Positions 37,494 through 46,820 of a stretch of DNA of 64,000 nucleotides are shown piece by piece. The translations under genes and the position numbers were made by a program. The notes under the pieces are model-generated. The model searched no databases. It saw only the letters and a list, made by a program, of their open reading frames with translations, and had not been told where the DNA came from. The stretch is taken from assembly GCF_005885605.1 (NCBI RefSeq), contig NZ_SZVP01000001.1:186001-250000 (forward strand). Reading direction: 5' to 3'. Source of the stretch: Colwellia ponticola. GTDB taxonomy: Bacteria; Pseudomonadota; Gammaproteobacteria; Enterobacterales; Alteromonadaceae. The number at the start of each line of letters is the position of its first letter. Within the stretch, counting starts at the first letter, position 1.

Positions 37494-38161
37494 AACAACT
37501 GCCAATCAATGGGCGTTATTTGATGTTCAGTTAACCAAGTATTAGCCTTAGAGAAATGCTTACAGCCAAAGAAACCTCTATAGGCTGATAATGGTGAGGG
37601 GTGTGGTCCCATTAAAACCAAATGCTTATCTTGATTAATATTTTTACCTTTTTTATGCGCATGTGCGCCCCATAAAATAAATACACAGCCTTCATTTTTG
37701 TTATTTAATTCATTAATAACCTGCTCAGTAAACCTTTCCCAACCCAATTTAGCATGCGAGTGTGCATTGCCTTGTTGTACCGTTAAGACCGTATTAAGTA
37801 ATAACACCCCTTGCTCAGCCCAAGACGTTAAACAACCGTGATTGGGTATGGTAAAACCGTCAATATCAGTGAGTAACTCTTTATAAATGTTAGCTAGTGA
37901 TGGCGGCACCTTAATGCCCGCTTGTACCGAGAAGGACAAACCATGTGCTTGCCCTTCTCCATGATAAGGATCTTGTCCTAAGATCACCACTTTAACATCG
38001 GTTAAATCAACATAATCAAAGGCGCTAAATACCTCTTGCTCAGGTGGATAAATATCAATACCTGACGCTCTTTGCTTGGCGACTTCACTCACTAATGCTT
38101 GAAAGTAATCTTGCTGCGCTTCATGATTAATTAACTGCTGCCATTGGGGTTTTATCATCAT
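37490..38161 (-). CDS. ung: Uracil-DNA glycosylase
   Basis: Family 1 UDG that removes uracil from DNA as the first step of base-excision repair. The water-activating motif is [22 protein letters not shown] near residue 62. The Leu-loop motif is [13 protein letters not shown] near the C-terminus. I start at the ATG giving [11 protein letters not shown] (223 residues, normal length, GAAGAGA upstream). A longer in-frame reading would add 52 residues made of a dispersed DNA repeat, and I reject it. Confidence 0.97.
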   Translation of the reverse strand: MMIKPQWQQLINHEAQQDYFQALVSEVAKQRASGIDIYPPEQEVFSAFDYVDLTDVKVVILGQDPYHGEGQAHGLSFSVQAGIKVPPSLANIYKELLTDIDGFTIPNHGCLTSWAEQGVLLLNTVLTVQQGNAHSHAKLGWERFTEQVINELNNKNEGCVFILWGAHAHKKGKNINQDKHLVLMGPHPSPLSAYRGFFGCKHFSKANTWLTEHQITPIDWQLF

Positions 38162-38184
38162 ATTTTCTCTTCTATATTTGCTAA

Positions 38185-38336
38185 TATTGATTTTGACAAG
38201 GACGCTACACGCAGGTAGCTTATTAGAGAATGCAGGAGCACGTTTTCCTGAATAATCATGCTCTTCAATCAATGCCTTGCCGCTAAACCTTTTAATTATC
38301 GCTGAGTGGGAGAGCACTTAATCAACTGGGTATTAT
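38185..38336. repeat. Dispersed repeat, copy A
   Basis: About 150-base element directly upstream of ung. The first 52 bases (38185-38236) match the reverse complement of 45845-45896 at 50 positions. A second conserved core AATGCCTTGCC-N-CTAAACCTTT is shared, with a diverged middle. It covers the false N-terminal extension of ung and therefore contributes promoter DNA rather than protein. Confidence 0.75.
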
Positions 38337-38346
38337 TATAGCTTCT

Positions 38347-38388
38347 GGCGTTTTATAATTTTATACAGGCGTTTTATAATTTTATACA
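38347..38388. repeat. Two tandem copies of a 21-base unit
   Basis: The unit GGCGTTTTATAATTTTATAC plus A occurs twice without mismatch (38347-38367 and 38368-38388), between dispersed repeat A and the thr terminator. Confidence 0.85.
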
Positions 38389-38395
38389 AAAGCAA

Positions 38396-38423
38396 AAAAG
38401 CCATCAGCTAAGTGATGGCTTTT
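38396..38423 (-). terminator. thr operon terminator
   Basis: Stem AAAGCCATCA / TGATGGCTTT around a 6-base loop. On the minus strand it runs into TTTTTTGC. It closes the thrABC transcript about 65 bases after thrC. Confidence 0.88.
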
Positions 38424-38434
38424 ATTTATTACGT

Positions 38435-38467
38435 TAGTATGTACTTAGTATGTACTTAGTATGTACT
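38435..38467. repeat. Three tandem copies of TAGTATGTACT
   Basis: Three exact 11-base units in a row between the thrC stop and the terminator. One unit is close to one helical turn. The unit contains the palindromic core AGTATGTACT/AGTACATACT only in part. Role unknown. Confidence 0.8.
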
Positions 38468-38486
38468 AAGTAAGCTAGTTAAATGG

Positions 38487-39800
38487 CTAAATAGCTTCAC
38501 TTAATAAATAGCTACGTAAATCGCTGAAATTTGCCGCAAGGTCTTTCGACAAAATAGGTTCGCCCGCACAATCAGCAAGTTCTTTGGGTAAGCCCAATGG
38601 TTGCCCAAGAATACTTTCAACAACTTCTTTAAACTTAGCAGGGTGAGCAGTACCTAAAAACACACCAAACTCACCTTCCGTAGCGCTGTATTGTAATGCT
38701 TTATAAGCAACAGCAGCATGTGGTTCACTTATGTAACCTAACTTACTCAGTTGAATAACCGTAGATTGTGTTTGCTCTTCATCAATCGATACCGAGCTAA
38801 CACAGCCTTCTTCAACAATACCACTTTTAAGCATATGCTCAACACGTGGCCAGTTATTTGGGTTACTCACATCCATAGCATTTGAAATCGTAGCGACGGT
38901 TGTATTAGGTGTCCATTGCCCTGTTTCTAAGTAACGCGGTACCGTGTCATTCGCATTAGTCGCAGCAATAAAGCGTTTAATAGGTAAGCCCATCGCTTTA
39001 GCAAACAAGCCTGCGGTTAGGTTACCAAAGTTACCACTTGGAATAGAGAACACTATGTTACTTAAATCGCTTTTGGCACGAGATAGTTGTGCAACTGCTT
39101 CAAAGTAATAACATACTTGTGCTAATAAACGACTAATATTGATTGAGTTAGCTGAATTCAAACCAATAGTATTGGCTAATTCTCGATCATCAAAAGACTG
39201 CTTAACTAAAGATTGGCAATCATCAAAATCACCCTCTACCGCTAATGTTTCAATATTACCGCCCAGTGTAGTGAACATTTTTTCTTGTAGTAAGCTAATT
39301 TTACCTTTCGGGTACATGATCACAACACGAATGTTATCAATACCATGAAAAGCATGCGCAACAGCAGCTCCAGTATCGCCTGAGGTAGCGGTTAAAATAG
39401 TTAACGGCTTAGTTTCACCACTGGCTTTAGCATCTTTAGCAACAAAAGCTTGTAGACATTTAGCCATAAAGCGGGCACCAAAGTCTTTAAATGCTAATGT
39501 TGGACCATGGAATAACTCTAAAATAGCGCGCTCTGGGCTAATAGGCTGTAATAAAGCAGGAAAGTTAAAGGCATCAGTAATAATGTCAGTTAATTCTTTT
39601 TTAGTTAAATCACCTTTAACAAAGGGTTGTAATATTTTAACGCTTCGCTCTACCAAAGGCATAGCCAGTAATTCGTCTATATTATCTAGTTTAGGCATAG
39701 ATTCTGGAAAAAATAAGCCCTGATTTTTACCTAAGCCTTGCTTTACCGCTTGGGCGAAAGTTACCTGTTCGCTATTTTCTTTTAAATTATAATATTTCAC
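38487..39800 (-). CDS. thrC: Threonine synthase
   Basis: PLP enzyme that converts O-phosphohomoserine to threonine. The 437 residues fit the family. The N-terminus MKYYNLKENSEQVTFAQAVKQGLGKNQGLFFPE and the PLP lysine in GPTLAFKDFGARFMA (about residue 108) are typical. TSGDTGAAVAHAF and IPSGNFGNLTAG bind the cofactor phosphate. It is the last gene of thrABC, 23 bases after thrB. Confidence 0.98.
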   Translation of the reverse strand: MKYYNLKENSEQVTFAQAVKQGLGKNQGLFFPESMPKLDNIDELLAMPLVERSVKILQPFVKGDLTKKELTDIITDAFNFPALLQPISPERAILELFHGPTLAFKDFGARFMAKCLQAFVAKDAKASGETKPLTILTATSGDTGAAVAHAFHGIDNIRVVIMYPKGKISLLQEKMFTTLGGNIETLAVEGDFDDCQSLVKQSFDDRELANTIGLNSANSINISRLLAQVCYYFEAVAQLSRAKSDLSNIVFSIPSGNFGNLTAGLFAKAMGLPIKRFIAATNANDTVPRYLETGQWTPNTTVATISNAMDVSNPNNWPRVEHMLKSGIVEEGCVSSVSIDEEQTQSTVIQLSKLGYISEPHAAVAYKALQYSATEGEFGVFLGTAHPAKFKEVVESILGQPLGLPKELADCAGEPILSKDLAANFSDLRSYLLSEAI

Positions 39801-39823
39801 TATTTTTCCTAATAATCTGTTTA

Positions 39824-40810
39824 CTAAATTTCTGTGGCGCCAACTTCATCCACTTTACATACGTGAACAAAGCCTAATGCGGTTTGTAAATAATGTTCTT
39901 GTAACCATAAAGCAAACTGCTCAGCTTGTGGCTGGCTATCACAAACACAAAAAAGTGTTGGTCCTGAGCCTGAAATGCCAACAGCTAAAGCGCCTTGCGT
40001 GGTTAAATAATCTCGAGATGCTTTATACTTTGGCAATAAGTCAGTGCGATACGGTTCAGCAATAACATCGGTTAGCACTGAAAAAGCTTGGCTTTTATCT
40101 TGACGATGGCAGGCATCAACAAAAGTTGCTAAGTTTTGACCAAAGGTAATAACATCGCTACGACTATATTGCGTGGGTAAAACATCACGTGCGGCCTTAG
40201 TTGACACTTCAATACCTGGGTAAGCCATTACATAATAACAGTCGGCGAAATTAGGTAACGTACGCGAAATAATATCAACGTCAGGTACCATTAACTGTAA
40301 GCCACCTAAATAACACGGCGCAACATTATCATAATGTAAACTACCGCTAATTTGCGCTTCCATTTGCCCAGTCATTTTTAACAGCTCGTTTTCACTAAAG
40401 CTAAAGTCATGGTACTTGGCATAAAAAGCATTTAAGGCTGCTAATGCTGCAACAACAGAGCAGGCACTTGAGCCTAAGCCACTGCCAACAGGCATTTTTT
40501 TGTCTAATACAATATCAACCAAAATAGACGTTTGCTTAACGGTAAGTAATTTTTCGTTAAACAGTAACAAACAAGACCAAACAATATTATCTTCTTTGTT
40601 GCTCGGTAATTTATCAGCAAACTTGCCAATAACTGTTAAGCTACTTTCACCTGAGGTTGTCGCGCTAACGCTAACCACATCACCCAATAAAGTGCCATCA
40701 ATAGGTTTTACTGCTAAGCCTAACACATCAAAACCAACGCTAACATTACCAATAGAAGCAGGAGCGAAAACCGAGACACTTTGCTTAACCGTGTTATGAC
40801 TAACTGACAT
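39824..40810 (-). CDS. thrB: Homoserine kinase
   Basis: GHMP-family kinase that phosphorylates homoserine. VFAPASIGNVSVGFDVLG is at the N-terminus and the ATP loop is MPVGSGLGSSACSVVAAL (about residue 85). GISGSGPTLFCV lies near residue 285. I start at the ATG giving [11 protein letters not shown]: it overlaps the thrA stop as TAATG, a sign of coupled translation. The longer frame begins at a TTG inside thrA. Confidence 0.97.
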   Translation of the reverse strand: MSVSHNTVKQSVSVFAPASIGNVSVGFDVLGLAVKPIDGTLLGDVVSVSATTSGESSLTVIGKFADKLPSNKEDNIVWSCLLLFNEKLLTVKQTSILVDIVLDKKMPVGSGLGSSACSVVAALAALNAFYAKYHDFSFSENELLKMTGQMEAQISGSLHYDNVAPCYLGGLQLMVPDVDIISRTLPNFADCYYVMAYPGIEVSTKAARDVLPTQYSRSDVITFGQNLATFVDACHRQDKSQAFSVLTDVIAEPYRTDLLPKYKASRDYLTTQGALAVGISGSGPTLFCVCDSQPQAEQFALWLQEHYLQTALGFVHVCKVDEVGATEI

Positions 40811-43287
40811 TAGTGCTGTTGCTCCCAAGCTAAAGTTCTTAATAAATCGCCAAAAACACCGGCAGCTGTTACTGCTGCACCTGCGCCATAACCACGTAAT
40901 ACAAACGGTAGTGGTTGGTAATAACGACTATGGATCGCTAAGGCATTTTCGCCGTCTTTAATACTGTATAACGGGTGTTCTGTACCTACCGCTTCAATAG
41001 AGACTTGGCATTTTCCATCAATAATATTACCAATATAACGCAATACTTTGCCTTCAGCTTTCGCCGCGGCTACGCGCGACGCAAACTCGTCATCAAGCTT
41101 GGTTAAATTACTCATAAACTGACTAACATCACCACTGTCATCAAAATCACTCGGTAAGACTGATTCGATAGTAATGTCTGATAACTCTAATTTCATGCCC
41201 GCTTCTCGCGCCATAATTAATAGTTTACGTGCTACGTCCATACCACTTAAATCATCACGTGGGTCAGGTTCAGTAAAGCCATTTTCTTTGGCAATAGCAG
41301 TCGCTTCTGACAAGCTCATGCCTTCATCAAGCTTACCAAACATATAAGATAACGAGCCTGATAATATGCCTTCAAAACGTTGTAGTTCATCACCGGCTTT
41401 AATAAGGCTTTGTAAGGTATCAATAACCGGCAAACCTGCGCCTACGGTTGTTTCATATAAGAAACGACGGTTAGTGCTCTGTGCTGTTTTACGTAGTTCT
41501 TGGTAATACTCCCAAGAGTCTGTGTTGGCTTTTTTGTTAGGCGTAACAATATGAAAGCCTTCAGCTAAATAATCGACATAGCTCATCGCTAATGCTTCGT
41601 TAGACGTTGAATCAACAAACACGGGATTGATTAAATGATTATCGCGTACAAAAGCTTTGAGGTTATCAACCGTAACTGGTCGAACATCTTTTGCTTGTGC
41701 AACAACGTCTTGCCAGTTATTTAAATCAATACCTTCTTGGTCAAATACCATACCTTTAGAGTTGGCAATACCGTAAACTTTTAACACAATATTTTGCTCT
41801 TTTAAACTATCTTGTTGACGAGAAATTTGAGCAATTAACTCACTACCGACAACGCCACAGCCTACTAAAAACACATCAATAGTCGGCTTATGAGAGAAGA
41901 AGTTTTGATGACTTACTTTCATCGCATCCATACATTTTCGTTTTTCAATAACAACCGAAATACTTCGCTCTGAAGAGTCCTGAGCAATAGCTACCACGTT
42001 AACGCGCGCTTGTGCTAATGAACTAAAGAATTTAGCCGCTACGCCTCGCTGTTGATGCATACCATCGCCAACAAGTGACACTATTGATAAATCATCTTTA
42101 AGCGCTAATGGCTCTAGTAGGCCGTTTAAAAGTTCTAATTCAAACTCTTCTTGTAATCGTTGCTCTGCACGTTGGGCATCACTTGAGTAAATACAAAAAC
42201 TAATACAGTATTCACTAGAAGACTGGCTAATAAGTATTAACGAAATATTTTCTCTACTCATGGTAGCGAAAACACGACTCGCCATACCAACCATACCTTT
42301 CATGCCAGGACCTGACACGTTGATCATGGTTAAGTTATCAAGATTAGATATCGCTTTAACGCGATCTTGTTTATCATTTTCACTCGAAATTAACGTACCA
42401 GGGGCGCTCGGGTTACTCGTGTTTTTGATTAAACAAGGAATGTGATATTGCGCAATAGGGCCTATCGTTTTGGGATGTAAAACACTGGCACCAAAATATG
42501 ATAACTCCATAGCTTCTTGATAAGATAAGTAATCAAGTAGTTGCGCTTCTTTTATATAACGAGGATCGGCGTTATACACTCCGTCGACATCAGTCCAAAT
42601 TTCGCAACATTCGGCATCAGAGCAAACCGCTAATACCGCGGCAGAATAATCAGAGCCATTACGGCCCAATGTTGTTATTTGTGGTGTATTGCTGTCGTTA
42701 TCAGCGTTTACACCAATAAAACCTGGCATTAACGACACTTGGTTTAATTCATTATATTCGTGACTAAATTTCTCTTTTGACAGCACCAAGTCAGCAACAG
42801 CATTAAGTGAAGAGCTATTAGTATATAAGAATTTTTCCGGTTGTAATAACGACACCTGTATACCACTACTTTGCAATACTGCATCAAGTATGGCCACACT
42901 TAAACGCTCACCGGTACTGATAATACGGGCTCTAATATGATCTGGGCAATAGGTTAATAATGTTACCCCTTGCATATAACGTTGTAACTGATGTTCATAA
43001 TTAGTTAACGCTTGCTCACAATGCTGGTGATTAAAATCACTAATACTCGCTGATAAATCATCAATAATGGTGGTAATGGCGCGTTTAAAATGACCTAAAT
43101 CGGTAACTGCTTTTGCTTCATCAATAATGTTCTCAGCCATAGCAACTAAGTGGTTAGTAACGCCTTGTGGGGCCGATACAACAATGGCAACTTTTGATGA
43201 TTCGCTTTTACTTTGGATAATATTGGCAACTTGGCGAAAACGCTCAGCAGAGGCTAATGATGAGCCACCAAATTTAAGTACACGCAT
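40810..43287 (-). CDS. thrA: Bifunctional aspartokinase I / homoserine dehydrogenase I
   Basis: Catalyses the first and third steps of threonine synthesis from aspartate. The aspartokinase domain (about residues 1-290) begins [17 protein letters not shown] and includes [15 protein letters not shown]. Two ACT domains (about 315-455) carry threonine feedback control. The homoserine dehydrogenase domain (about 462-820) has [17 protein letters not shown] and [17 protein letters not shown]. The ATG has AAAGGA seven bases upstream; a longer frame adds only eight non-conserved residues. A transcription attenuator lies just upstream. Confidence 0.98.
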   Translation of the reverse strand: MRVLKFGGSSLASAERFRQVANIIQSKSESSKVAIVVSAPQGVTNHLVAMAENIIDEAKAVTDLGHFKRAITTIIDDLSASISDFNHQHCEQALTNYEHQLQRYMQGVTLLTYCPDHIRARIISTGERLSVAILDAVLQSSGIQVSLLQPEKFLYTNSSSLNAVADLVLSKEKFSHEYNELNQVSLMPGFIGVNADNDSNTPQITTLGRNGSDYSAAVLAVCSDAECCEIWTDVDGVYNADPRYIKEAQLLDYLSYQEAMELSYFGASVLHPKTIGPIAQYHIPCLIKNTSNPSAPGTLISSENDKQDRVKAISNLDNLTMINVSGPGMKGMVGMASRVFATMSRENISLILISQSSSEYCISFCIYSSDAQRAEQRLQEEFELELLNGLLEPLALKDDLSIVSLVGDGMHQQRGVAAKFFSSLAQARVNVVAIAQDSSERSISVVIEKRKCMDAMKVSHQNFFSHKPTIDVFLVGCGVVGSELIAQISRQQDSLKEQNIVLKVYGIANSKGMVFDQEGIDLNNWQDVVAQAKDVRPVTVDNLKAFVRDNHLINPVFVDSTSNEALAMSYVDYLAEGFHIVTPNKKANTDSWEYYQELRKTAQSTNRRFLYETTVGAGLPVIDTLQSLIKAGDELQRFEGILSGSLSYMFGKLDEGMSLSEATAIAKENGFTEPDPRDDLSGMDVARKLLIMAREAGMKLELSDITIESVLPSDFDDSGDVSQFMSNLTKLDDEFASRVAAAKAEGKVLRYIGNIIDGKCQVSIEAVGTEHPLYSIKDGENALAIHSRYYQPLPFVLRGYGAGAAVTAAGVFGDLLRTLAWEQQH

Positions 43288-43391
43288 GTTTTTTCCTTTA
43301 TTAAGAAACAATGAATAATAATTATCTTTTTATGCAAAAAAAAAATTAATTACTGCATAGTATTAGAGTTAATACTCTCCATTGTGAGCAT

Positions 43392-43424
43392 AAAAAAAGC
43401 CCGTCACCTTTGCAGGTCACGGGC
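43392..43424 (-). terminator. thr attenuator terminator
   Basis: Arms GCCCGTCACCT (43399-43409) and AGGTCACGGGC (43414-43424) pair with one mismatch around TTGC, followed on the minus strand by seven Ts. It lies 105 bases before thrA and after the leader peptide. The proximal arm (43415-43424) can instead pair with 43455-43464 as an antiterminator. Confidence 0.88.
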
Positions 43425-43451
43425 TTCGATAAAATGTTTATTTTTTACACG

Positions 43452-43523
43452 TTAGCCAGCGACCACCATCCTAATTCGGGTGATGATGGTAATAACGATA
43501 GTGTAGCTGCTGTATATAGTCAT
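43452..43523 (-). CDS. thrL: thr operon leader peptide
   Basis: Twenty-three-codon frame whose product starts MTIYSSYTIVITIIT and ends RIRMVVAG. Four Thr and six Ile codons make up ten of 23 positions, the regulatory composition expected for thrABC. Its TAA lies just before the antiterminator segment. Ribosome stalling at Thr/Ile codons would free 43455-43464 to pair with 43415-43424 and prevent termination. The nearest ribosome site (AAGG) is 13 bases from this ATG but only 6 bases from an overlapping ATG at 43530 in another frame. Confidence 0.75.
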   Translation of the reverse strand: MTIYSSYTIVITIITRIRMVVAG

Positions 43524-43654
43524 ACACCATAAAGTGCCTTAAGTTACGATAACTGTCAATGTTTAATGACAAATAATACTAAATAAAAAGTAATAATTTA
43601 TGCATAATAATTTGCTGTATAAGTGAAACCTGCTATTGCTATTAGTTATTTATG

Positions 43655-44674
43655 TTAACCAACGGCTAAAGTGCTTGAACATTGATTGCTAAACACTTTA
43701 TTACGTCCCTGCGCTTTTGCTTGATATAAAGCAGCATCTGCTTGACTAATTAGGGCTTCATAAGACTGCTCTTGTTCACCTAGCTGAGCAACACCCAAGC
43801 TCGCAGTAACCTTAACATTTTGCTCTTTATAAGTTAGCGCTAAGGCACTTACTCGACCACAAATACGTTGTGCTAATTCGATGGCACCGCTTAAGTCAGT
43901 CTCAGGTAAAATAATAGCAAATTCTTCACCACCATAACGACCAAAAATATCTTCAACCCGCAATAAGGTCGAGATTAAAGCACTCACCTCAATAAGTACC
44001 ATATCACCACATTGATGACCATAGTTGTCATTGAATAGCTTAAAGTGATCTAAATCGAGCATAATTAACGACAACTTTTTATCATGTCGTCGTGCTTTTG
44101 CGTATTCTTGCTCTAATGATTTTTGCCAATGTCTACGGTTATAGATTTGAGTTAAACCATCGATACGATTAATTTTAGCCAACTCCGCTAACGCTTTTTT
44201 TAGTTGTGTTTGATAATGACAAACATCGGTAACATCTTCAATTAGAATACAAATATAGCTATCGTTAGTATCAGTGACTATGGGTAAAAAAGTACAGTTT
44301 TGCGCCATAAAATCACTATCAGTGGTAATAGGACGAGTATGAGGTAGATTAAATAGATGGTGTCTTTGTTCCCAAGAACAAAAACTGGGTGTATTTAGTT
44401 GCAATACTGAATTTAGCTTACGCGATAACCAGCGCACAGGTAATTCAGGAAAAACACTGAAAATTGACTGTTCAAGTACGTTTTCTGATTTCTTACCGGT
44501 ATGAACCTGTAAAAAACGATTCCAAACAATAATGGTTAACTGCGCATCGACGACCAAAATACCGGTGTTTAACTGATTAGCAATTTGGATATTTATTTGT
44601 TTGGTGATCCGTGCGCCTAAAAGCGTTTGGTCAATCCCCTTTTCTGGCATAGGTGCCTTATCTATATCAGACAT
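43655..44674 (-). CDS. PAS-GGDEF diguanylate cyclase
   Basis: Cytoplasmic cyclase of 339 residues without membrane helices. A PAS domain (about residues 35-155; LNTGILVVDAQLTIIVWNRFLQ) precedes a GGDEF domain with active site GGEEFAIIL (about 246) and an RxxD inhibition site (RVED) five residues before it. It should make c-di-GMP and be product-inhibited. Its ATG shares one base with the stop of the CheC-like gene (TAATG), and that gene overlaps the receiver gene, so the three form one tightly coupled operon. PAS ligand unknown. Confidence 0.88.
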   Translation of the reverse strand: MSDIDKAPMPEKGIDQTLLGARITKQINIQIANQLNTGILVVDAQLTIIVWNRFLQVHTGKKSENVLEQSIFSVFPELPVRWLSRKLNSVLQLNTPSFCSWEQRHHLFNLPHTRPITTDSDFMAQNCTFLPIVTDTNDSYICILIEDVTDVCHYQTQLKKALAELAKINRIDGLTQIYNRRHWQKSLEQEYAKARRHDKKLSLIMLDLDHFKLFNDNYGHQCGDMVLIEVSALISTLLRVEDIFGRYGGEEFAIILPETDLSGAIELAQRICGRVSALALTYKEQNVKVTASLGVAQLGEQEQSYEALISQADAALYQAKAQGRNKVFSNQCSSTLAVG

Positions 44675-45282
44675 TAAAACTCTGCTAATATCCTATTAAG
44701 TACATGTTTTATATTGGTTATTGCCACTTCAGGAATTAGCAAAATCATATTACAATTAAACGAGTAATCCGTAACTTGGTAGTTAATATTTACTTTTAAT
44801 GCAATATCCCAAGTAAAGGGCATCTGTTGCAAATGTTCAAACAAATTATCTTTGACGTTAGGTAATAATTTCGGGGCATTATAAGACATTTGATTATCAA
44901 TTTGTTGTGCAAACACATTCAAAAAGGTAGTAGTTAAAATAGAACTAATATCAATAACTTGCTCATCTTTTGATAAATCATCTGGCTCATAACCTAGTAA
45001 GTCAGCAATACGATCAGAGTCGCCTTCCTGATACACTAATAGCGCTTCACCCCGTATACCTTCATGACCAAAAAAGCCTTGGCTAACAACCGCTATTGCA
45101 TTTTTCTGCTCACTTAACGTACGCATTAATTCTTTAGCATCAACACTTTCTATACTTGGCACTTTTAAGTAAACAAAGCTATCAAGATAACGAGCAAGCT
45201 GGTCACTGGCTTGGCCCATGGCAATATTGATAAGTTCTTGCAAGCAATCTTGTTGATCTTCGGTTAAATGAAACTCACTCAT
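44674..45282 (-). CDS. CheC-type phosphatase
   Basis: Predicted CheY-P phosphatase of 202 residues. It contains one complete CheC/FliY signature D-x3-E-x2-N-x22-P: DCLQELIN near residue 13 with the proline of KVPSIES exactly 22 residues later. CheC normally has two such motifs, and I find only the first. The rest matches the alpha/beta layout of the family. It overlaps the single-domain receiver gene by 4 bases (ATGA), so the receiver is its likely substrate. Role in chemotaxis itself is not implied, since no chemotaxis cluster is present here. Confidence 0.82.
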   Translation of the reverse strand: MSEFHLTEDQQDCLQELINIAMGQASDQLARYLDSFVYLKVPSIESVDAKELMRTLSEQKNAIAVVSQGFFGHEGIRGEALLVYQEGDSDRIADLLGYEPDDLSKDEQVIDISSILTTTFLNVFAQQIDNQMSYNAPKLLPNVKDNLFEHLQQMPFTWDIALKVNINYQVTDYSFNCNMILLIPEVAITNIKHVLNRILAEF

Positions 45283-45644
45283 AATAGGCCATGTTGTTGT
45301 AAATGAGTCAGTAAAATATCTTGCTGTACAGGCTTACGTATAAACTCTTTAGCGCCAAGCTCTTTGACTTTATTTTGCATTTCAGGCTGAATATCTGCTG
45401 AAATAACAAAAACACTACAATCAAGTTTTAATGTTTGTATACCTTGAAGTACGCCAATACCATCAATCCCCGGCATAGTAAGATCAAGAAATAAGACGTT
45501 AATACTATTATCACGTAATATTTTTAAAGCGTCTTCACCATTACTTGCTGTTTGAACAGAGCCTTTCCATTCATCAGGAAGGCTTCGAAGCACTTGCTTT
45601 CTAGCCATGTTAGAATCATCACAAATAAGTACCGCTGGACTCAT
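45279..45644 (-). CDS. Single-domain response regulator (CheY-like)
   Basis: Receiver domain alone, 121 residues. Acidic pair in LICDDSN, phospho-acceptor Asp in VLFLDLTMPGIDG (about residue 55), switch Ser in VFVISAD, and lysine in FIRKPVQQD. There is no output domain, so it acts by protein contact. It is the first gene of a receiver-CheC-GGDEF operon in which every junction overlaps. The sensor kinase is not in the neighbourhood. Confidence 0.88.
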   Translation of the reverse strand: MSPAVLICDDSNMARKQVLRSLPDEWKGSVQTASNGEDALKILRDNSINVLFLDLTMPGIDGIGVLQGIQTLKLDCSVFVISADIQPEMQNKVKELGAKEFIRKPVQQDILLTHLQQHGLL

Positions 45645-45748
45645 AGAAGAAAGCCTTTAATTATTTAGTTATATTAATTATTTTTATTTTGTTAGAGACA
45701 ATTTACCCTAAAAACTACTGATTGTTAATAAGTAATTAGCTTTTTGAC

Positions 45749-45896
45749 CTTATACTAATCAGGATAAAAAAGTAATCTCTTAGCCAGAATGTAAAGGTTT
45801 AGAGGCAAGGCATTAATTGTAGGGAATGATTACTCAGCACAATGCCTGCATTCTCTAATAAGCCACCTCCGTGTAGCGTCCTTGTCAAAATCAATA
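45749..45896. repeat. Dispersed repeat, copy B
   Basis: Second copy of the element upstream of ung, in the opposite orientation. The best-conserved segment is 45845-45896 (50 of 52 bases). The outer end CTTATACTAATCAG resembles the ends of other short repeats of this genome. It lies in the spacer between the receiver gene and the YgjP-type gene. Confidence 0.75.
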
Positions 45897-45975
45897 ACGA
45901 TACAAATAAACCTTTACCTTTTATTAGACATGGGTCCTTTTGGAACGCATGTACTCTTCTTTATACGAAATGGTA

Positions 45976-46776
45976 TTAACGAGGACTTTGCCAATACAAT
46001 TGTGTTTGGTGCTTATTTAACCACTCTTTAGCGACTTGATAGTTAGCCGAGTATTTTGCGACAAGCTGCCAAAACGCGGTAGAGTGATTTAAATGCACTA
46101 AATGACATAACTCGTGCACGATAACATAATCAATCACATAGCAAGGAGTCATCATTAGCAGGTAATTAAAGCTAACTTCGCCCCTATTATTACAACTTCC
46201 CCAACGTGCACGATATTGACGAATAGTTACTTTACTAGGCACTAATGAGGTTTGCTTACTGATAAGCGCTAGACGTTCACTAATTAATTGTTCAGCTTGT
46301 TGCTTAAAATAATGCTCGAGTTGTTTTTTAACATATTGAGCCTGGGCTAAAGGCTCAGTTAACCGATTATTTGCTCTGTTGCTAATAATTACATTCAGCT
46401 GTCTTGGCACAGGTTGGTAGATACTAGATAGTTCTATATCCTCAGTGAGCTCGTCATTAGCTAGACTGTGATTAGTTAAGCCGTGACTAATTAAGCCACT
46501 ATCAACAAATATACTAGCGTGTCTTGCTACGCCAATGTTAAGCGTAAGAAGCTCACCTAAAAATAATATATTGGCATTATTGCTAAAATCACAAAAGCTT
46601 GGTTTTGCTTGCTGCTCAGCTAATTTTTTAACTAACCAAGCAGATTTTTCGTGTATGAAGTTATCAATAAAGCCAGTATCAACATGGTATGGCGCTCTAA
46701 CAACCACTTGACCTTGCTTCACCTGTAGCATCAATGTTTTTCTGCGCTTACTGCGAATTAATTGATATTTAATCAT
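45976..46776 (-). CDS. YgjP-like zinc metallopeptidase domain protein
   Basis: Protein of 266 residues in the YgjP/WSS1-like (DUF45) family. The zinc motif HExxH is in YVIVHELCHLVHLNHS (about residue 222), with the conserved upstream RYRARWGSCNNRGEVSFNYLL. The N-terminal part is variable and has a long insertion compared with E. coli YgjP (about 170 residues). Predicted cytoplasmic. Substrate unknown, but these domains are related to SprT-type proteases. It lies 44 bases after yebG on the same strand and could be part of the SOS unit. Confidence 0.85.
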   Translation of the reverse strand: MIKYQLIRSKRRKTLMLQVKQGQVVVRAPYHVDTGFIDNFIHEKSAWLVKKLAEQQAKPSFCDFSNNANILFLGELLTLNIGVARHASIFVDSGLISHGLTNHSLANDELTEDIELSSIYQPVPRQLNVIISNRANNRLTEPLAQAQYVKKQLEHYFKQQAEQLISERLALISKQTSLVPSKVTIRQYRARWGSCNNRGEVSFNYLLMMTPCYVIDYVIVHELCHLVHLNHSTAFWQLVAKYSANYQVAKEWLNKHQTQLYWQSPR

Positions 46777-46820
46777 AACATGTCAACCATCACTGGTGAT
46801 TGATTGCATCGTTAACATAC

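Larger units (their letters stand above)
43392..43540 (-). promoter_or_regulatory. Threonine/isoleucine attenuator of thrABC
   Basis: Complete attenuation module: leader peptide, pause stem ACCATC/GATGGT inside the leader, antiterminator GGTCGCTGGC with GCCCGTGACC (nine of ten positions pair, counting one G-T), and terminator with T run. The promoter should lie in 43541-43650; TTGACA at about 43547-43552 (minus strand) is too close to the leader ATG to be certain. Confidence 0.82.

Noticed and set aside
38162..38317. 52-residue N-terminal extension of ung
   Set aside because: The extension is translated dispersed repeat (copy A). The internal ATG has a ribosome site and matches the family length.
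43471..43530. His-operon-type leader peptide before thrA
   Set aside because: Not called as a gene because the Thr/Ile frame fits the downstream operon and the antiterminator geometry. Kept only as a finding.
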